A stretch of DNA of 53,082 nt from the NCBI GenBank assembly GCA_022566895.1, contig JADFIA010000013.1, positions 1 to 53,082 of the forward strand, given 5' to 3'. Source of the DNA: Pseudomonadota bacterium (GTDB lineage: Bacteria > Pseudomonadota > Alphaproteobacteria > Sphingomonadales > SMXR01). The position numbers were made by a program, and so were the translations under genes. Below the pieces are notes generated by a model, which was given only the letters and a program-made list of their open reading frames with translations, did no database searches and had not been told where the DNA came from. Shown here one piece after another: positions 1-8,862 of this stretch. Each line of letters starts with the position of its first letter. The stretch's first letter is position 1.

Positions 1-2
1 TT

Positions 3-65
3 CCGGACGAGTCGTTGCGCCTTGTACTGCGCAAGCTGATTTCCAATCTGGCGGGAGGAAAATAA
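3..65 (+). CDS. C-terminal end of an upstream gene (partial)
   Basis: The third frame is open from the left edge for 20 codons and ends in TAA at 63-65. It reads PDESLRLVLRKLISNLAGGK, a plausible helical, basic protein end, while the other two frames give less protein-like text. Nothing identifies the family. About 225 bases without a gene follow before the next start. Confidence 0.35.
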   Translation, partial: PDESLRLVLRKLISNLAGGK

Positions 66-291
66 TTGGCCTGAGATGGCCGCAGACGCCTAGGTACGTT
101 TACTGTTGCTGATATTTGGTGTATGAAGGTGAGTCGTGACCATCTTAAGTAGTCGAGAAGGTGTTTCCTTTTTAAAACGATGTATTTTGCGAATGCGGCT
201 CAAAGCGGTCGGTTCTTGGCAAAGGGCCGTTAATGGATCTTGGAAGCCTGCATTGTTTTCTTATTACGAATAAATGGGAAGGAACAAGCCA

Positions 292-702
292 ATGAAAACG
301 GCGAACAAGATTCTCTCCACTGCACTTTCGCTGGGGCTCATTCTCTCGCCGATCGCTTCGCTCGGGGCCAAAGATGCGTCGAAAGAGACGATCTCTCCGC
401 AAAGAGCGAAAGTCGGCACAGGAACGACGGCCGGCCAAACCAATAATGATGATGACGGTCTCAAGGCTGGTTATATAATCGGAGGTATTGCGGCTGCCGC
501 ATTACTAGCGATTGTGCTTGAGGCTGCGTTTGATGGCAAAAAGGACCGCGGTGTGACGCCGCCTCCTCCGGACGGTATCACACCGCCTGTCACGACGCCT
601 CCGGCAACGACGCCGACGACTACGACTACGACAACCACACACCACAACCACAGGCACGGGCACGGGAAACTGAATATTTTTCGGGTTTCCGTTGAAACTT
701 GA
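292..702 (+). CDS. small exported or membrane-anchored protein with Thr-rich, His-rich tail
   Basis: No family is recognised. The chosen ATG at 292 follows GGGAAGGAA at a normal distance and starts a clear signal peptide (MKTANKILSTALSLGLILSP...); an in-frame ATG at 274 lacks this. The 136-residue product has, in order, a signal sequence (1-26), a polar acidic stretch (27-58), a hydrophobic segment with glycine and alanine (60-80), a Pro/Thr-rich linker (89-116) with a run of threonines, and a histidine-rich patch (117-124, HHNHRHGH). The layout suggests an envelope protein with a flexible linker and a metal- or proton-sensitive tail. The function is unknown. A strong hairpin begins at its stop codon, so it is probably transcribed alone. 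Confidence 0.6.
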   Translation: MKTANKILSTALSLGLILSPIASLGAKDASKETISPQRAKVGTGTTAGQTNNDDDGLKAGYIIGGIAAAALLAIVLEAAFDGKKDRGVTPPPPDGITPPVTTPPATTPTTTTTTTTHHNHRHGHGKLNIFRVSVET

Positions 703-743
703 AGAGTCCGCTTTTAGCCAAAAGCGGACATTGGGGACTCTTC
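702..743 (+). terminator. hairpin at the end of the small exported protein gene
   Basis: GTCCGCTTTT (706-715) pairs perfectly with AAAAGCGGAC (720-729) across the loop AGCC. The outer AAGAGTCC (702-709) can instead pair with GGACTCTT (735-742). There is no long U tract, so it may be a weak terminator or a dispersed repeat. The same stem sequence recurs at 14906-14939, and AGCCAAAAGCGGA (716-728) is repeated directly at 774-786. Confidence 0.55.
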
Positions 744-932
744 AAAATCTGTTAGTCAAGCACTGCCGCCCGCAGCCAAAAGCGGATAGGGGATGATCGG
801 GCGATCGCAGATGGAATGGTGTTACCCTCCTGTTGATACGGATGTATAATCGCCTTCGGTTCGAATTCCTTCCATGGAAAGTTGAACGATTCGTATTCGC
901 GCATAAGGGAGATCAACCTTTCGGAGGAAACA

Positions 933-2105
933 ATGTTGATCCGCATATTTGCGGTAGTCCTGCTGACGATTGTTCAGATGCCCGTTTCTTCCGCGGTTCT
1001 GGCAGACGGGGAGGTTGAGGCTTTCAAGGCGGCTTATGACCGCTATCAGACGGCTCTTGAAACTAACGATATAGAGGCAGCCTCGGCTGCGGCAGCCCAA
1101 GCATTGGAGCTGGGAAAGCTCGTGTTTCCCGATGACAGTCCCTCTTTGCTGGCCCTCTACGTCAATCATGGTGACTTGCTGATCGATCAACAGCGATACA
1201 CCGAGGCGGTCCCTCTGCTGCAGGAAGCCGTGACAAGGTTTGAAAAGCAATACGGAAAAAAAGATGAGCGGCTGATTTACGCCTTATGGGCTTTAGCCGA
1301 GGCCAATGGAGGTGCTGGAGAGCACGAGATTGCGGTGAAGCAATTGATCCGGCTGAGCCGAATGGTCAAAAAGGCCAATGGGGCGGAAAGCCGTGTTTTT
1401 GCAGATGTGCAGCAGTTGCTTGGGCAAGAATCCTATTTTTCAGCCAGCCAATATAAGAAAGCCCGCCGCCCCCTGGCTAATGCGTACGACATATACAGCA
1501 GCCTTTACGGCGACAGCGTTTACCAGACCGGGTTAGCGGCTCTGTGGCTGGGCAAAGCCGAGCTTTTGGAAAAAAATGGAAACGAGCAAGCCGAAAGGCA
1601 TTTTCTTGAAGCGCTGAATATCTTTGAGGCGACCACGCAGCCGGGCCATCCCTTGCGGCTGGCGGCACACGATCTCTTGGTCCATATCTATGAAGATACG
1701 GCAAGGGGCGATCAGGCGACCGGGCATTTGCTCGCTATCGCCCAGATGGGGCCGCGCACAGAGATTGACGGAGATCTGCCGCTGTACAAGCGATTCCCTG
1801 CTTATCCTCAAGCCGCCGCTCGCCGCGAGAAGGAGGGCTGGGTTCTGGTGGAGTTCACGGTCACCGCTAGCGGTACCGTCGCTAATCCGACGATTGTCCA
1901 GTCCGAAGGTGGGGAAGAGTTTGAGCGGGCGGCGCTCGATGCCGTCAAGGCATATCGCTACGCGCCCGCAGTTCTGGATGGTCAGGTGGTCGCCACTGAC
2001 GGCGTGCGCAATCTGGTCACATTCAAAATGGCAGATCTTTTATCACCGGATCTCGGAAAAAAGGCCCGACCCCAGCTTCCCAAAATTCGACAAACAAAAT
2101 ACTGA
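933..2105 (+). CDS. periplasmic TPR protein with TonB-type C-terminal domain
   Basis: The ATG at 933 follows GGAGGAAA and begins a signal peptide (MLIRIFAVVLLTIVQMP..., cleavage near residues 22-25); an upstream in-frame ATG at 882 would bury it. The 390-residue product has helical tetratricopeptide-like repeats over roughly residues 30-275, including the segment LLIDQQRYTEAVPLLQEAV. A TonB C-terminal domain follows (about 285-375), with the typical YPxxAxRxxxEGWVLVEFTV start and RYAPA motif near its end. Proteins of this design lack the N-terminal anchor and proline-rich spacer of true TonB, so it is more likely a periplasmic or outer-membrane partner than an energy transducer. The family is clear; the partner is unknown. 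No operon partner is evident. Confidence 0.75.
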   Translation: MLIRIFAVVLLTIVQMPVSSAVLADGEVEAFKAAYDRYQTALETNDIEAASAAAAQALELGKLVFPDDSPSLLALYVNHGDLLIDQQRYTEAVPLLQEAVTRFEKQYGKKDERLIYALWALAEANGGAGEHEIAVKQLIRLSRMVKKANGAESRVFADVQQLLGQESYFSASQYKKARRPLANAYDIYSSLYGDSVYQTGLAALWLGKAELLEKNGNEQAERHFLEALNIFEATTQPGHPLRLAAHDLLVHIYEDTARGDQATGHLLAIAQMGPRTEIDGDLPLYKRFPAYPQAAARREKEGWVLVEFTVTASGTVANPTIVQSEGGEEFERAALDAVKAYRYAPAVLDGQVVATDGVRNLVTFKMADLLSPDLGKKARPQLPKIRQTKY

Positions 2106-2233
2106 TCCCGGCAAGCCAGTCGCAAATCCGCCATCGCCATCGCTGGGCCGGTTCCCGAACATAGGCAATTGTCGTTGGGTCTTTGTGGCGGGGCATTTAG
2201 GGGCTATCCTGTGTAACAACGCAGGAAGCGCCT

Positions 2234-3658
2234 ATGCAAGCGTCGGCACCCAACACCCTTTACGACAAGATTTGGCAGGCCCATGTGGTCGCCGCAAGGG
2301 GGGACGCCTGCGCCCTTTTGTATATCGATCGCCATCTGGCGCATGAGGTCTCGACGCCGCAAGCCTTCGAGGCCCTAAGGCTGGCCGGCCGCGGCGTACG
2401 CCGTCCCGAGGCTTCAATCGGCGTTCCCGATCATAACGTGCCGACCGGCGACCGGTCTGTGCCACCGGCAGGCGCCGCATCAGCCCGGCAAATCCGTCTG
2501 CTCGAAGAGAACTGCGCCGAGTTCGCAATCGAGCATATTCCGCTGAGCGATCTGCGCCAGGGCATCGTTCATATCATCGGGCCGGAGTTGGGTTTGACCC
2601 AACCCGGCATGACCATCGTTTGCGGCGACAGCCACACTTCCACCCACGGCGCCTTTGGTGCCCTTGCCTTCGGCATCGGCACGACCGAGGTTGAGCATGT
2701 CCTGGCCACCCAGACTCTGGTTGTCCGCAAGGCAAAATCGATGCGCATCTCGATCGACGGCGAACTGCCTCGGGGGGTCACGGCAAAGGACATGGCACTG
2801 TCGATCATCTCGACGATCGGCGCCGGCGGCGGAGTGGGACATGTGATCGAATATGCTGGATCGGCGGTGCGCGCACTTTCGATGGAAGGGCGAATGACGC
2901 TTTCTAATATGTCGGTGGAGGCCGGTGCGCGGGCTGGCCTGATCGCGCCGGATGAAACGACCTTCGCCTATCTTAAAGGCCGGCCGAAGGCGCCGCAGGG
3001 TGAGCAATGGGAAGCCGCTGTGCAGTACTGGAAGGGCTTTGCGAGTGACGACGCTGCACGTTTCGATGCCGAGATAACACTCGAAGCGGCAGCAATACAG
3101 CCGCTTGTCACTTGGGGCACAAGCCCCGAGGATGCCGTGCCGATTACCGGCAAGGTTCCCGACCCGAAGGGGATTTCCGATCCACGAAAAAGCCGGGCCG
3201 TCGAAAGGGCGTTGGATTACATGGGACTGGCGCCCGATACGCCGATCACGGATATCTATCTGGATCAGATCTTTATCGGTTCCTGCACCAACAGCAGAAT
3301 TGAGGACCTGCGTGCGGCGAGCAAAATTGTCAAAGGGCGACACGTCGCAAAAAGCATCAAGCGGGCCATGGTCGTGCCCGGATCAGGACAGGTGAAGCGC
3401 CAGGCCGAAGAGGAGGGGTTGGACAGGATATTTATCGATGCCGGGTTTGAGTGGCGCCAGCCCGGGTGTTCGATGTGCGTGGCCCTCAACGAGGACAAGG
3501 TGCCACCGGGCGAAAGGTGCGCTTCAACGTCTAACCGCAACTTTGTCGGCCGCCAGGGTCCCGGTTCGAGAACCCATCTCGTAAGCCCCGCCATGGCCGC
3601 AGCGGCGGCGATTCGCGGTCACTTTGTCGATGTTCGAAACTGGCCGAATGGAAGCTGA
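2234..3658 (+). CDS. leuC: 3-isopropylmalate dehydratase large subunit
   Basis: LeuC with LeuD isomerises 2-isopropylmalate to 3-isopropylmalate in leucine synthesis, using a [4Fe-4S] cluster. The 474-residue length is normal for the family. Signatures include [12 protein letters not shown] at the start, [41 protein letters not shown], and three cluster cysteines: C351 in GSCTNSR, then C412 and C415 in GCSMC. The start follows AGGAAGCGCCT. LeuD begins three bases after its stop, so the two are translated together. leuB is not in the next positions. Related aconitase-family dehydratases for other malates exist, but the motifs fit LeuC best. Confidence 0.95.
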   Translation: MQASAPNTLYDKIWQAHVVAARGDACALLYIDRHLAHEVSTPQAFEALRLAGRGVRRPEASIGVPDHNVPTGDRSVPPAGAASARQIRLLEENCAEFAIEHIPLSDLRQGIVHIIGPELGLTQPGMTIVCGDSHTSTHGAFGALAFGIGTTEVEHVLATQTLVVRKAKSMRISIDGELPRGVTAKDMALSIISTIGAGGGVGHVIEYAGSAVRALSMEGRMTLSNMSVEAGARAGLIAPDETTFAYLKGRPKAPQGEQWEAAVQYWKGFASDDAARFDAEITLEAAAIQPLVTWGTSPEDAVPITGKVPDPKGISDPRKSRAVERALDYMGLAPDTPITDIYLDQIFIGSCTNSRIEDLRAASKIVKGRHVAKSIKRAMVVPGSGQVKRQAEEEGLDRIFIDAGFEWRQPGCSMCVALNEDKVPPGERCASTSNRNFVGRQGPGSRTHLVSPAMAAAAAIRGHFVDVRNWPNGS

Positions 3659-3661
3659 GAG

Positions 3662-4294
3662 ATGGAGAAGTTCAAAACACTGAATGCGATTGCCGTCCCC
3701 TTGCCGCGCGATAATGTGGACACGGATATTATCTATCCGGGCAAATATTTGACCACAATTGCCCGGACCGGGCTTGGCGAGATGGCCTTCGAGACGATCC
3801 GATACCGGGCGGACGGCAGCCCCGATCCCAACTGCATCTTCCGCCAACCGCCCTTCGACCGCGCCGAGATTTTGCTCACCGGTCACAATTTTGGCTGCGG
3901 ATCGAGCCGCGAACATGCGGTCTGGGCGATCCGCGACCTGGGCTTTCGATGCATCATCGCCAAGAGTTTCGGTGATACTTTCTACTTTAATTGCCTGACC
4001 AATGGGCTCCTGGCGATCACCCTCGGCGAAGACGAGGTCGATCGGTTGGTCTCATCGGCTGGTGATGGCAAGATTCTGGTGGACCTTGAAAACCAAAGGG
4101 TTCAGGGGCCAGACGGTGAGATCTATCCCTTCGAGATGGATGGATTTCAAAGGGACTGCCTTCTGAAAGGTCTCGACGCCATCGATTTGACGCTTCAGGA
4201 CGAGGATCTGATCGCGGCTTTTGAAGCGCAGCAAAGGGCCGAACAACCCTGGCTCTATGCCTCACCATCCCGGACGACGGATCCAAGCCAATGA
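3662..4294 (+). CDS. leuD: 3-isopropylmalate dehydratase small subunit
   Basis: This is the swivel-domain subunit that completes the isopropylmalate isomerase active site with LeuC. At 210 residues it is of normal length. It carries the family features VPLPRDNVDTDIIYPGKYL at the N-terminus, GHNFGCGSSREHAVWAI (substrate-recognition loop) and SFGDTFYFNCLTNGLL. It lies three bases after leuC and its end overlaps the next gene by four bases (ATGA), so all three genes look like one transcript. Confidence 0.95.
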   Translation: MEKFKTLNAIAVPLPRDNVDTDIIYPGKYLTTIARTGLGEMAFETIRYRADGSPDPNCIFRQPPFDRAEILLTGHNFGCGSSREHAVWAIRDLGFRCIIAKSFGDTFYFNCLTNGLLAITLGEDEVDRLVSSAGDGKILVDLENQRVQGPDGEIYPFEMDGFQRDCLLKGLDAIDLTLQDEDLIAAFEAQQRAEQPWLYASPSRTTDPSQ

Positions 4295-5064
4295 GCCCGT
4301 TGCCAATCATACTGCATCACGACCAGGGGACAGCCGGGTCAGCCAGACTTACAAAGATCATGGCACTCAAAGGGCTTGCCTGGGGGTCGTGTGCTCTCAC
4401 GAATTGGGCGGCCACAGACGGGCCCTTAAGCGCCATTTTGGCTGGGGCGATTGGACATCCGATTTTGCAAAAAGGATCGACCTTTTGGGTCTCGAGCCTG
4501 GCCGCGATCGAGGCGCTTGAGGAACTGTTTCCCGAGCCGACACTGTTCCCGAACGGCAACCGCGGCATGCCGCTGGCGCTGTCCTGGTGGAGCGACGACT
4601 TGTCGGAACAAACGACGGTAGAACAAGTCGCGGCCCATGTGACATTGATCACCCGCCAACTCGCCGACGGGCGGGATTTTTTGCAGGGTCCAGCACCGGG
4701 ATTAGCCGACGCCCAGGCCTATGCGGGACTTTCGGTCGCTTGGCGGAACCTGGAACCCTCGGCTCTCCCGGCCGAGACAGGTCAGCCTGTGAAGGGCTGG
4801 TTCGAACGCGTGACGTCGCTCGGTGAAGGTAAACGGCACGAAATCTCGGCCCAAGAGGCCAGGAAAGAAGCGAGTAGCGGCAAACGAATCGCCAGCGAGG
4901 CCCATCTCGTTGCCGTTTCCGTATTTGGCGGCCACAGCGGATTTACGATTGAAGGCAGGGATATGAGCTCAAACAGCAATCAGATCTCGATCGAAATCAC
5001 GGAACCGGACGGCACCTTCGCGGTTCATTTCCCGGCCATCGGCTACCAGGCAACCTCGGTTTGA
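4291..5064 (+). CDS. glutathione S-transferase-like protein
   Basis: The start overlaps the leuD stop (ATGA), indicating translational coupling. The 257-residue product has a thioredoxin-like N-terminal part (about 1-80; the segment ending STFWVSSLAAIEALEELFP matches the GST position that binds the gamma-glutamyl group) followed by a helical GST C-terminal domain. Residues after about 190 form an extra segment not usual in short GSTs. The usual catalytic Ser/Tyr/Cys near residue 10 is not obvious in HHDQGTAGS. It may act on glutathione conjugates or be a non-catalytic GST fold; nothing links it to leucine synthesis except position. Confidence 0.65.
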   Translation: MSPLPIILHHDQGTAGSARLTKIMALKGLAWGSCALTNWAATDGPLSAILAGAIGHPILQKGSTFWVSSLAAIEALEELFPEPTLFPNGNRGMPLALSWWSDDLSEQTTVEQVAAHVTLITRQLADGRDFLQGPAPGLADAQAYAGLSVAWRNLEPSALPAETGQPVKGWFERVTSLGEGKRHEISAQEARKEASSGKRIASEAHLVAVSVFGGHSGFTIEGRDMSSNSNQISIEITEPDGTFAVHFPAIGYQATSV

Positions 5065-5087
5065 GGGTTGGCTACACCACCAGAAAA

Positions 5088-5120
5088 AAACAGGTTGGCG
5101 CTACCCGCACCAACCCGTTT
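5088..5120. terminator. inverted repeat between converging genes
   Basis: GGTTGG near 5093-5098 pairs with CCAACC at 5110-5115, extended by AAAC and GTTT on the outside with one mismatch. It sits between the GST-like gene (ending 5064) and the receptor gene (ending 5168), which converge. It has no strong U tract, so its terminator role is inferred. Confidence 0.4.
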
Positions 5121-5127
5121 CTTTGGT

Positions 5128-5158
5128 CGTGTGGCGAATTCACTGGGAATGCCACACG
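5128..5158. terminator. second inverted repeat between converging genes
   Basis: CGTGTGGC (5128-5135) pairs perfectly with GCCACACG (5151-5158) across a 15-base loop. It ends ten bases before the receptor stop codon and may serve as a bidirectional terminator. Confidence 0.4.
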
Positions 5159-5167
5159 CCCCCCAGA

Positions 5168-7777
5168 CTAAAATCTGAACGACACCTCCACGCCAATCGT
5201 CCTCAGCGCCGCCGGGTGGATGAACGATCCACCAAACTCCGGCGCCGGGATCACCTCTTCGAGATAGCGCTCCTTGGTCAGGTTTTTGGCGAAACCTATC
5301 AGTGACCAGCTTTCGGCCTCCAAGCCAACCCTTAAGTCCAGCGTCATATAGTTTTTGCGCTGGGTGAACGCATAATTGCCGATGCCCAGCGAAGCCCCGT
5401 TATCGGGCGCATCGCAGGCCGGGGGCTGAAAACCGATGCTCGTCAACTGATCGCAGAAGAAGCCGGCCCCCGAAATAAAGAAGCCGTTTATGGTCATCCG
5501 CTCCTGGTCCTGTACCGCATGGAACCAGGTATCGCCAATCCATTGGGCATCGGCCCGCACAAAGAACGAAATGTCGTTGTGGATCGGATAATTGAACTGG
5601 GCCGAGGCGTTGATCGTGTAATCCGGTGTGTAGGGTGACTCGTTGCCGATCGTATCGGGGCGCGAATCGAACCTCTTGATCTTGCTGTCAATGACATTGA
5701 AGCCGGCGCCGATCGAGAAATATTCGTGCAGTTGCGCCTGGGCCGAGAATTCAATGCCTTTGATCTTGACCTTATCGATATTATTGACCACCCGCAGCAG
5801 ACCAAACGGTCCGACGAAGAATTCGAAGAACTGCATATTGTCCACATTTACATGGTAGAAAGCGGCTTCGTAGGTCAGCCGGCCGCCCATCGCTCGTCCC
5901 TTGAAACCGATCTCAAAAGCGCTTGAGGTTTCCTCCTTGTAAATATCCTCGATTAAGACAGGTGGGAAGTCGAAGAAGATCCCTTCCGGATCCGCGAGCG
6001 CGTTGAGACCGTTGATGAAAATGTCGATCGTCGCAGCACTGCCAACGTTGTTGAAGCCACCCGATTTGAAGCCGACCCCCCAGCTTGCAAAGAAAGTCAA
6101 CTCGGAAGTCGCATCCCAACTGACGCTGACCTTGGGCTCCAATTCATCGAAGGTGCGGCTTTGAGGAGGTATGCCCCCCGGATTGAACAGGAGCGCCGGA
6201 TTGAGGGGCGAACCGCCAGTCCCGCTGCCGTCGAAGGCAAGGAACACGGTTGTTACATTCGCCGGCACCAGATTGGTCACCTTGCGCTTTTCGCGGTCAT
6301 AACGCAGTGCCAAGGTCAACTCGATATCATCCGTAACGTCGTAGTTGACGTTGCCGAACAACGCAAAGACCGTGCTATCGAAATTGTCGTGCAGCAGCGC
6401 TTCGGTAAAGTTCCCGACGCTGGTGTCGGCCCCGGCAAGCTGTAACAGCCCACGTTCGGGCGTGCCGCCGTCATCCCTGTTCAGCGACACACCGACGGTG
6501 CGATCAATATCAAGGAAATAGCCGCCGATCTCCCAGCGCAGCCGCTGGTCTGACGGCGAGGCCAACCGCAGCTCGAAACTGATATCGCTCTGGGACCGAA
6601 CCTGTTCCTGGATGCCGTCACAAGTAGTCGGCGTGTATGCACCCAAGAACGAGCCCGAGATATCCACCAGCACCGGGACTGGATTGCCTGATATGAAGGT
6701 CGGAGGCGGCACCGGGAAGCCGGCTAGCGCCGCTGCCGATGCCTGACAGACCGGATCGCCGGCAAAAAAGCCGAAGGAACCGGAGGTGCCGTCGGCGATA
6801 AAATTGTTGTCGATGTCGCTATAAAGTAGCCAAGCCGTCAGGGTCGCCCATTCCATGTCGTGTTCGAGCTTGGCCGAGATTTCGAAGGCCTCCTGATCGT
6901 TGTCGGAACGGATGTTGTTCTGGAAAACAAATTCGTGCTCATTGACCTCCTTTAAAGCGGCCGGACTAGCGAGCGCATCGGCAAAGTTTCCCAGCGCAAA
7001 AACGGAATTAAACGTGATTGCTGAAGCATCCACTTCGCCGTAGCGTGCCTTTATATCCAACGACGTTTGGGGATTGGGCTCCCAAAGTATCCGACCTGAA
7101 ATATTGTAGTTCTCGAACCTATCGGTTGGTTCCCCGTCGCGAAACTCATTGCGGTAGAACCCGTCGGTCTTGCGATAGTCGAAATGGGCCTGGAAATAGA
7201 GCTCGTCCTCGCTCAGCGGGCCGCTGACAGTGGCCGAGCCATAGAAGCTGTCGTGATTGGCGTAGCTTGCTGTCGCGCTCACACGAAATTCGTTATCGGG
7301 TGCCCGGGTGGTTACAATGATCGCACCGGCGGCTGCGTTGCGGCCATAAATGGCGCCTTGAGGCCCTTTCAGGATTTCGATTTGCTGCAGATCGGCAAAT
7401 TCGCGGTTAAAGGCCGCCGGGTTGGTCATCAGAATGCCGTCGACAATAAAGGCGAAGCTGTTCTCTGCATCCCGGGCACCGTTGATGCCGCGGATATTGA
7501 TCTGCGTATCTCCCACTTCGGCGGCATCAACGATGCTGACACCGGGGGTCATGCGCAAAAAATCCTCCGCTCTTTGTACGCCGGCTGCCTGGAGGGTTGC
7601 TTCTGTAAGCACCGAAACCGTGGCCGGAACATCCCTTAGTGATTCCGCGCGCCTTCGGGCAATGACGATGATTTCCTCAATCTCCTGACCCTGCGCCAGC
7701 GCCGGCGCCTCGAATGCGGTCAGGGCAGCGACGCTCGCTCCGGTTAAAAGCAAGCCTTTAAGAATCCTGTTGGTCAC
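5168..7777 (-). CDS. TonB-dependent outer-membrane receptor
   Basis: This is a 22-strand outer-membrane receptor that imports a ligand using TonB energy. GTG at 7777 is chosen because GGGAGG lies five bases upstream (7783-7788) and a signal peptide starts there (VTNRILKGLLLTGASVAALTAF, cleavage near ALAQ). The product is 869 residues. The TonB box EEIIVIARRR follows the signal. The plug domain spans about 40-160 and contains LRMTPGVSIVD, INIRGINGARDAE and IEILKGPQGAIYGRNAAAGAI. The barrel ends in VSFRF with a terminal Phe. It belongs to the sphingomonad-type receptors rather than classic siderophore receptors. Divergence from the GntR gene and a shared operator suggest it imports the substrate of the nearby catabolic genes. 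Confidence 0.93.
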   Translation of the reverse strand: MTNRILKGLLLTGASVAALTAFEAPALAQGQEIEEIIVIARRRAESLRDVPATVSVLTEATLQAAGVQRAEDFLRMTPGVSIVDAAEVGDTQINIRGINGARDAENSFAFIVDGILMTNPAAFNREFADLQQIEILKGPQGAIYGRNAAAGAIIVTTRAPDNEFRVSATASYANHDSFYGSATVSGPLSEDELYFQAHFDYRKTDGFYRNEFRDGEPTDRFENYNISGRILWEPNPQTSLDIKARYGEVDASAITFNSVFALGNFADALASPAALKEVNEHEFVFQNNIRSDNDQEAFEISAKLEHDMEWATLTAWLLYSDIDNNFIADGTSGSFGFFAGDPVCQASAAALAGFPVPPPTFISGNPVPVLVDISGSFLGAYTPTTCDGIQEQVRSQSDISFELRLASPSDQRLRWEIGGYFLDIDRTVGVSLNRDDGGTPERGLLQLAGADTSVGNFTEALLHDNFDSTVFALFGNVNYDVTDDIELTLALRYDREKRKVTNLVPANVTTVFLAFDGSGTGGSPLNPALLFNPGGIPPQSRTFDELEPKVSVSWDATSELTFFASWGVGFKSGGFNNVGSAATIDIFINGLNALADPEGIFFDFPPVLIEDIYKEETSSAFEIGFKGRAMGGRLTYEAAFYHVNVDNMQFFEFFVGPFGLLRVVNNIDKVKIKGIEFSAQAQLHEYFSIGAGFNVIDSKIKRFDSRPDTIGNESPYTPDYTINASAQFNYPIHNDISFFVRADAQWIGDTWFHAVQDQERMTINGFFISGAGFFCDQLTSIGFQPPACDAPDNGASLGIGNYAFTQRKNYMTLDLRVGLEAESWSLIGFAKNLTKERYLEEVIPAPEFGGSFIHPAALRTIGVEVSFRF

Positions 7778-7957
7778 GACATCCTCCCTTGGTCGAACGC
7801 GCAAAGGGCTCCTCGATTAGAATCCGCGACTTGAGTCGCCCAGAGCACCGCCCCTTCGTGAATGACAGGTTCCGGAGCCTTACCGGGTCGAAATATCGAA
7901 CCGCTTTGTGGTCCGGCACCTTGGAATGACTGGCGGCATTCCGTAAATTGCGGTAGC

Positions 7958-7969
7958 ATTGTATACAAA
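7958..7969. promoter_or_regulatory. GntR-type operator in the receptor / regulator control region
   Basis: TTGTATACAA (7959-7968) is a perfect 10-bp palindrome in a 323-base divergent intergenic region. On the minus strand TATACA/TACAAT inside it is also a plausible -10 box, with TTGCTA as -35, for the receptor gene. FCD-type GntR proteins commonly bind sites of this form. The same palindrome occurs at 10738-10749. The rest of 7778-8100 shows no gene. Confidence 0.65.
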
Positions 7970-8100
7970 GTTGACCGGTTTTAGCAATCACTTTGCCGCT
8001 TTGGGATGAAAGAATCCGAACCCTGATAAATTTCTTGTTAGGGTTGGTGCCAAGGCAGGAATCCAGTAAGGTTTGGGCCGGCAAAGGAGGAGTGTCAGCA

Positions 8101-8862
8101 GTGTCAAAAGCGTCGCAAAGCGCTTACGAGGCGATCCGAGGAAGAATTCTATCAGGAGAATTCCCGGCCGGCACGCACCTCAAAGAAGAGCGCCTAGCGG
8201 AAGTCTGTGGGGTAAGCAGGACTCCCATTCGTGATGCGTTACGGACCTTGGCGGCAGAGGACTATGTGCGCGTGGTGCCGAATCACGGGACATTTGTTTC
8301 CGAATTCTCGGACGACGACATCGAGGACATCTTTGTCCTTCGCTCGATGCTTGAGGGATATGCGGCCCGAATGGCCGCGCAGCGGGCAACGCCGGAACAG
8401 ATCTTTGAACTCCGAGAGCAGTGCAAAAAAATAGACACCTCGATGAAGGTAGGCGACGAGCCGGATCGTGATGCATTTTTGGCCGCTAACCGGCGATTCC
8501 ATGAAATTATCACCGAGGCAGCGGGCAGCGAAAGACTGGCACAGATGATCGCACGGCTGATTGAGCAGCCGATTATCGCCCGCACGGCCCAGTCCTATAA
8601 GGAGCCGCAAATCGAGCGCAGCAACAGGCAGCATATGGAATTGATCGATGCGATCGAATCGGAGGATGGAAGCTGGGCTGAAGCGATCATGAGCGGCCAC
8701 ATCCTGGCCGGCTACCAAACCTTCAAGCAAAATTTGGATCCGGCAGGCGATCGATCCGAGGAAGACGGTGGGCCCGCAAGATTGGAGACAGACCCGTCAA
8801 AAGCCCGCCGCCAACCGCTCAGGGTCGTGAGCGGAAGTAAGCCAGCACCTCGTCGGAAGTGA
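8101..8862 (+). CDS. GntR-family (FCD) transcriptional regulator
   Basis: GTG at 8101 is preferred: AAAGGAGG ends at 8090, ten bases upstream, and homologues begin at SKASQSAYEAIR. A GTG at 8092 is too close to that site. The 253-residue protein has an N-terminal winged helix-turn-helix (about 5-72, with AGTHLKEERLAEVCGVSRTPIRDALRTLAAEDYV). An FCD ligand-binding helical domain follows (about 80-205), with histidines in NRRFHEI, RQHMELI and GHILAGY placed as in metal-binding FCD proteins. It probably represses the receptor, caiB-amidase and hyuAB genes until the substrate or a product appears. Its 3' end overlaps the opposing amidase gene by 44 bases. Confidence 0.9.
   Translation: MSKASQSAYEAIRGRILSGEFPAGTHLKEERLAEVCGVSRTPIRDALRTLAAEDYVRVVPNHGTFVSEFSDDDIEDIFVLRSMLEGYAARMAAQRATPEQIFELREQCKKIDTSMKVGDEPDRDAFLAANRRFHEIITEAAGSERLAQMIARLIEQPIIARTAQSYKEPQIERSNRQHMELIDAIESEDGSWAEAIMSGHILAGYQTFKQNLDPAGDRSEEDGGPARLETDPSKARRQPLRVVSGSKPAPRRK

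Noticed and set aside
1624-2346. 240-codon plus-strand frame spanning the end of the TPR-TonB gene and the start of leuC
   Set aside because: It crosses two real genes in another frame and is rich in Arg, Pro and Ser with no domain.
2480-3343. 287-codon frame on the minus strand, opposite leuC
   Set aside because: It is antisense to the secure leuC gene, and the translation has no recognisable motifs.
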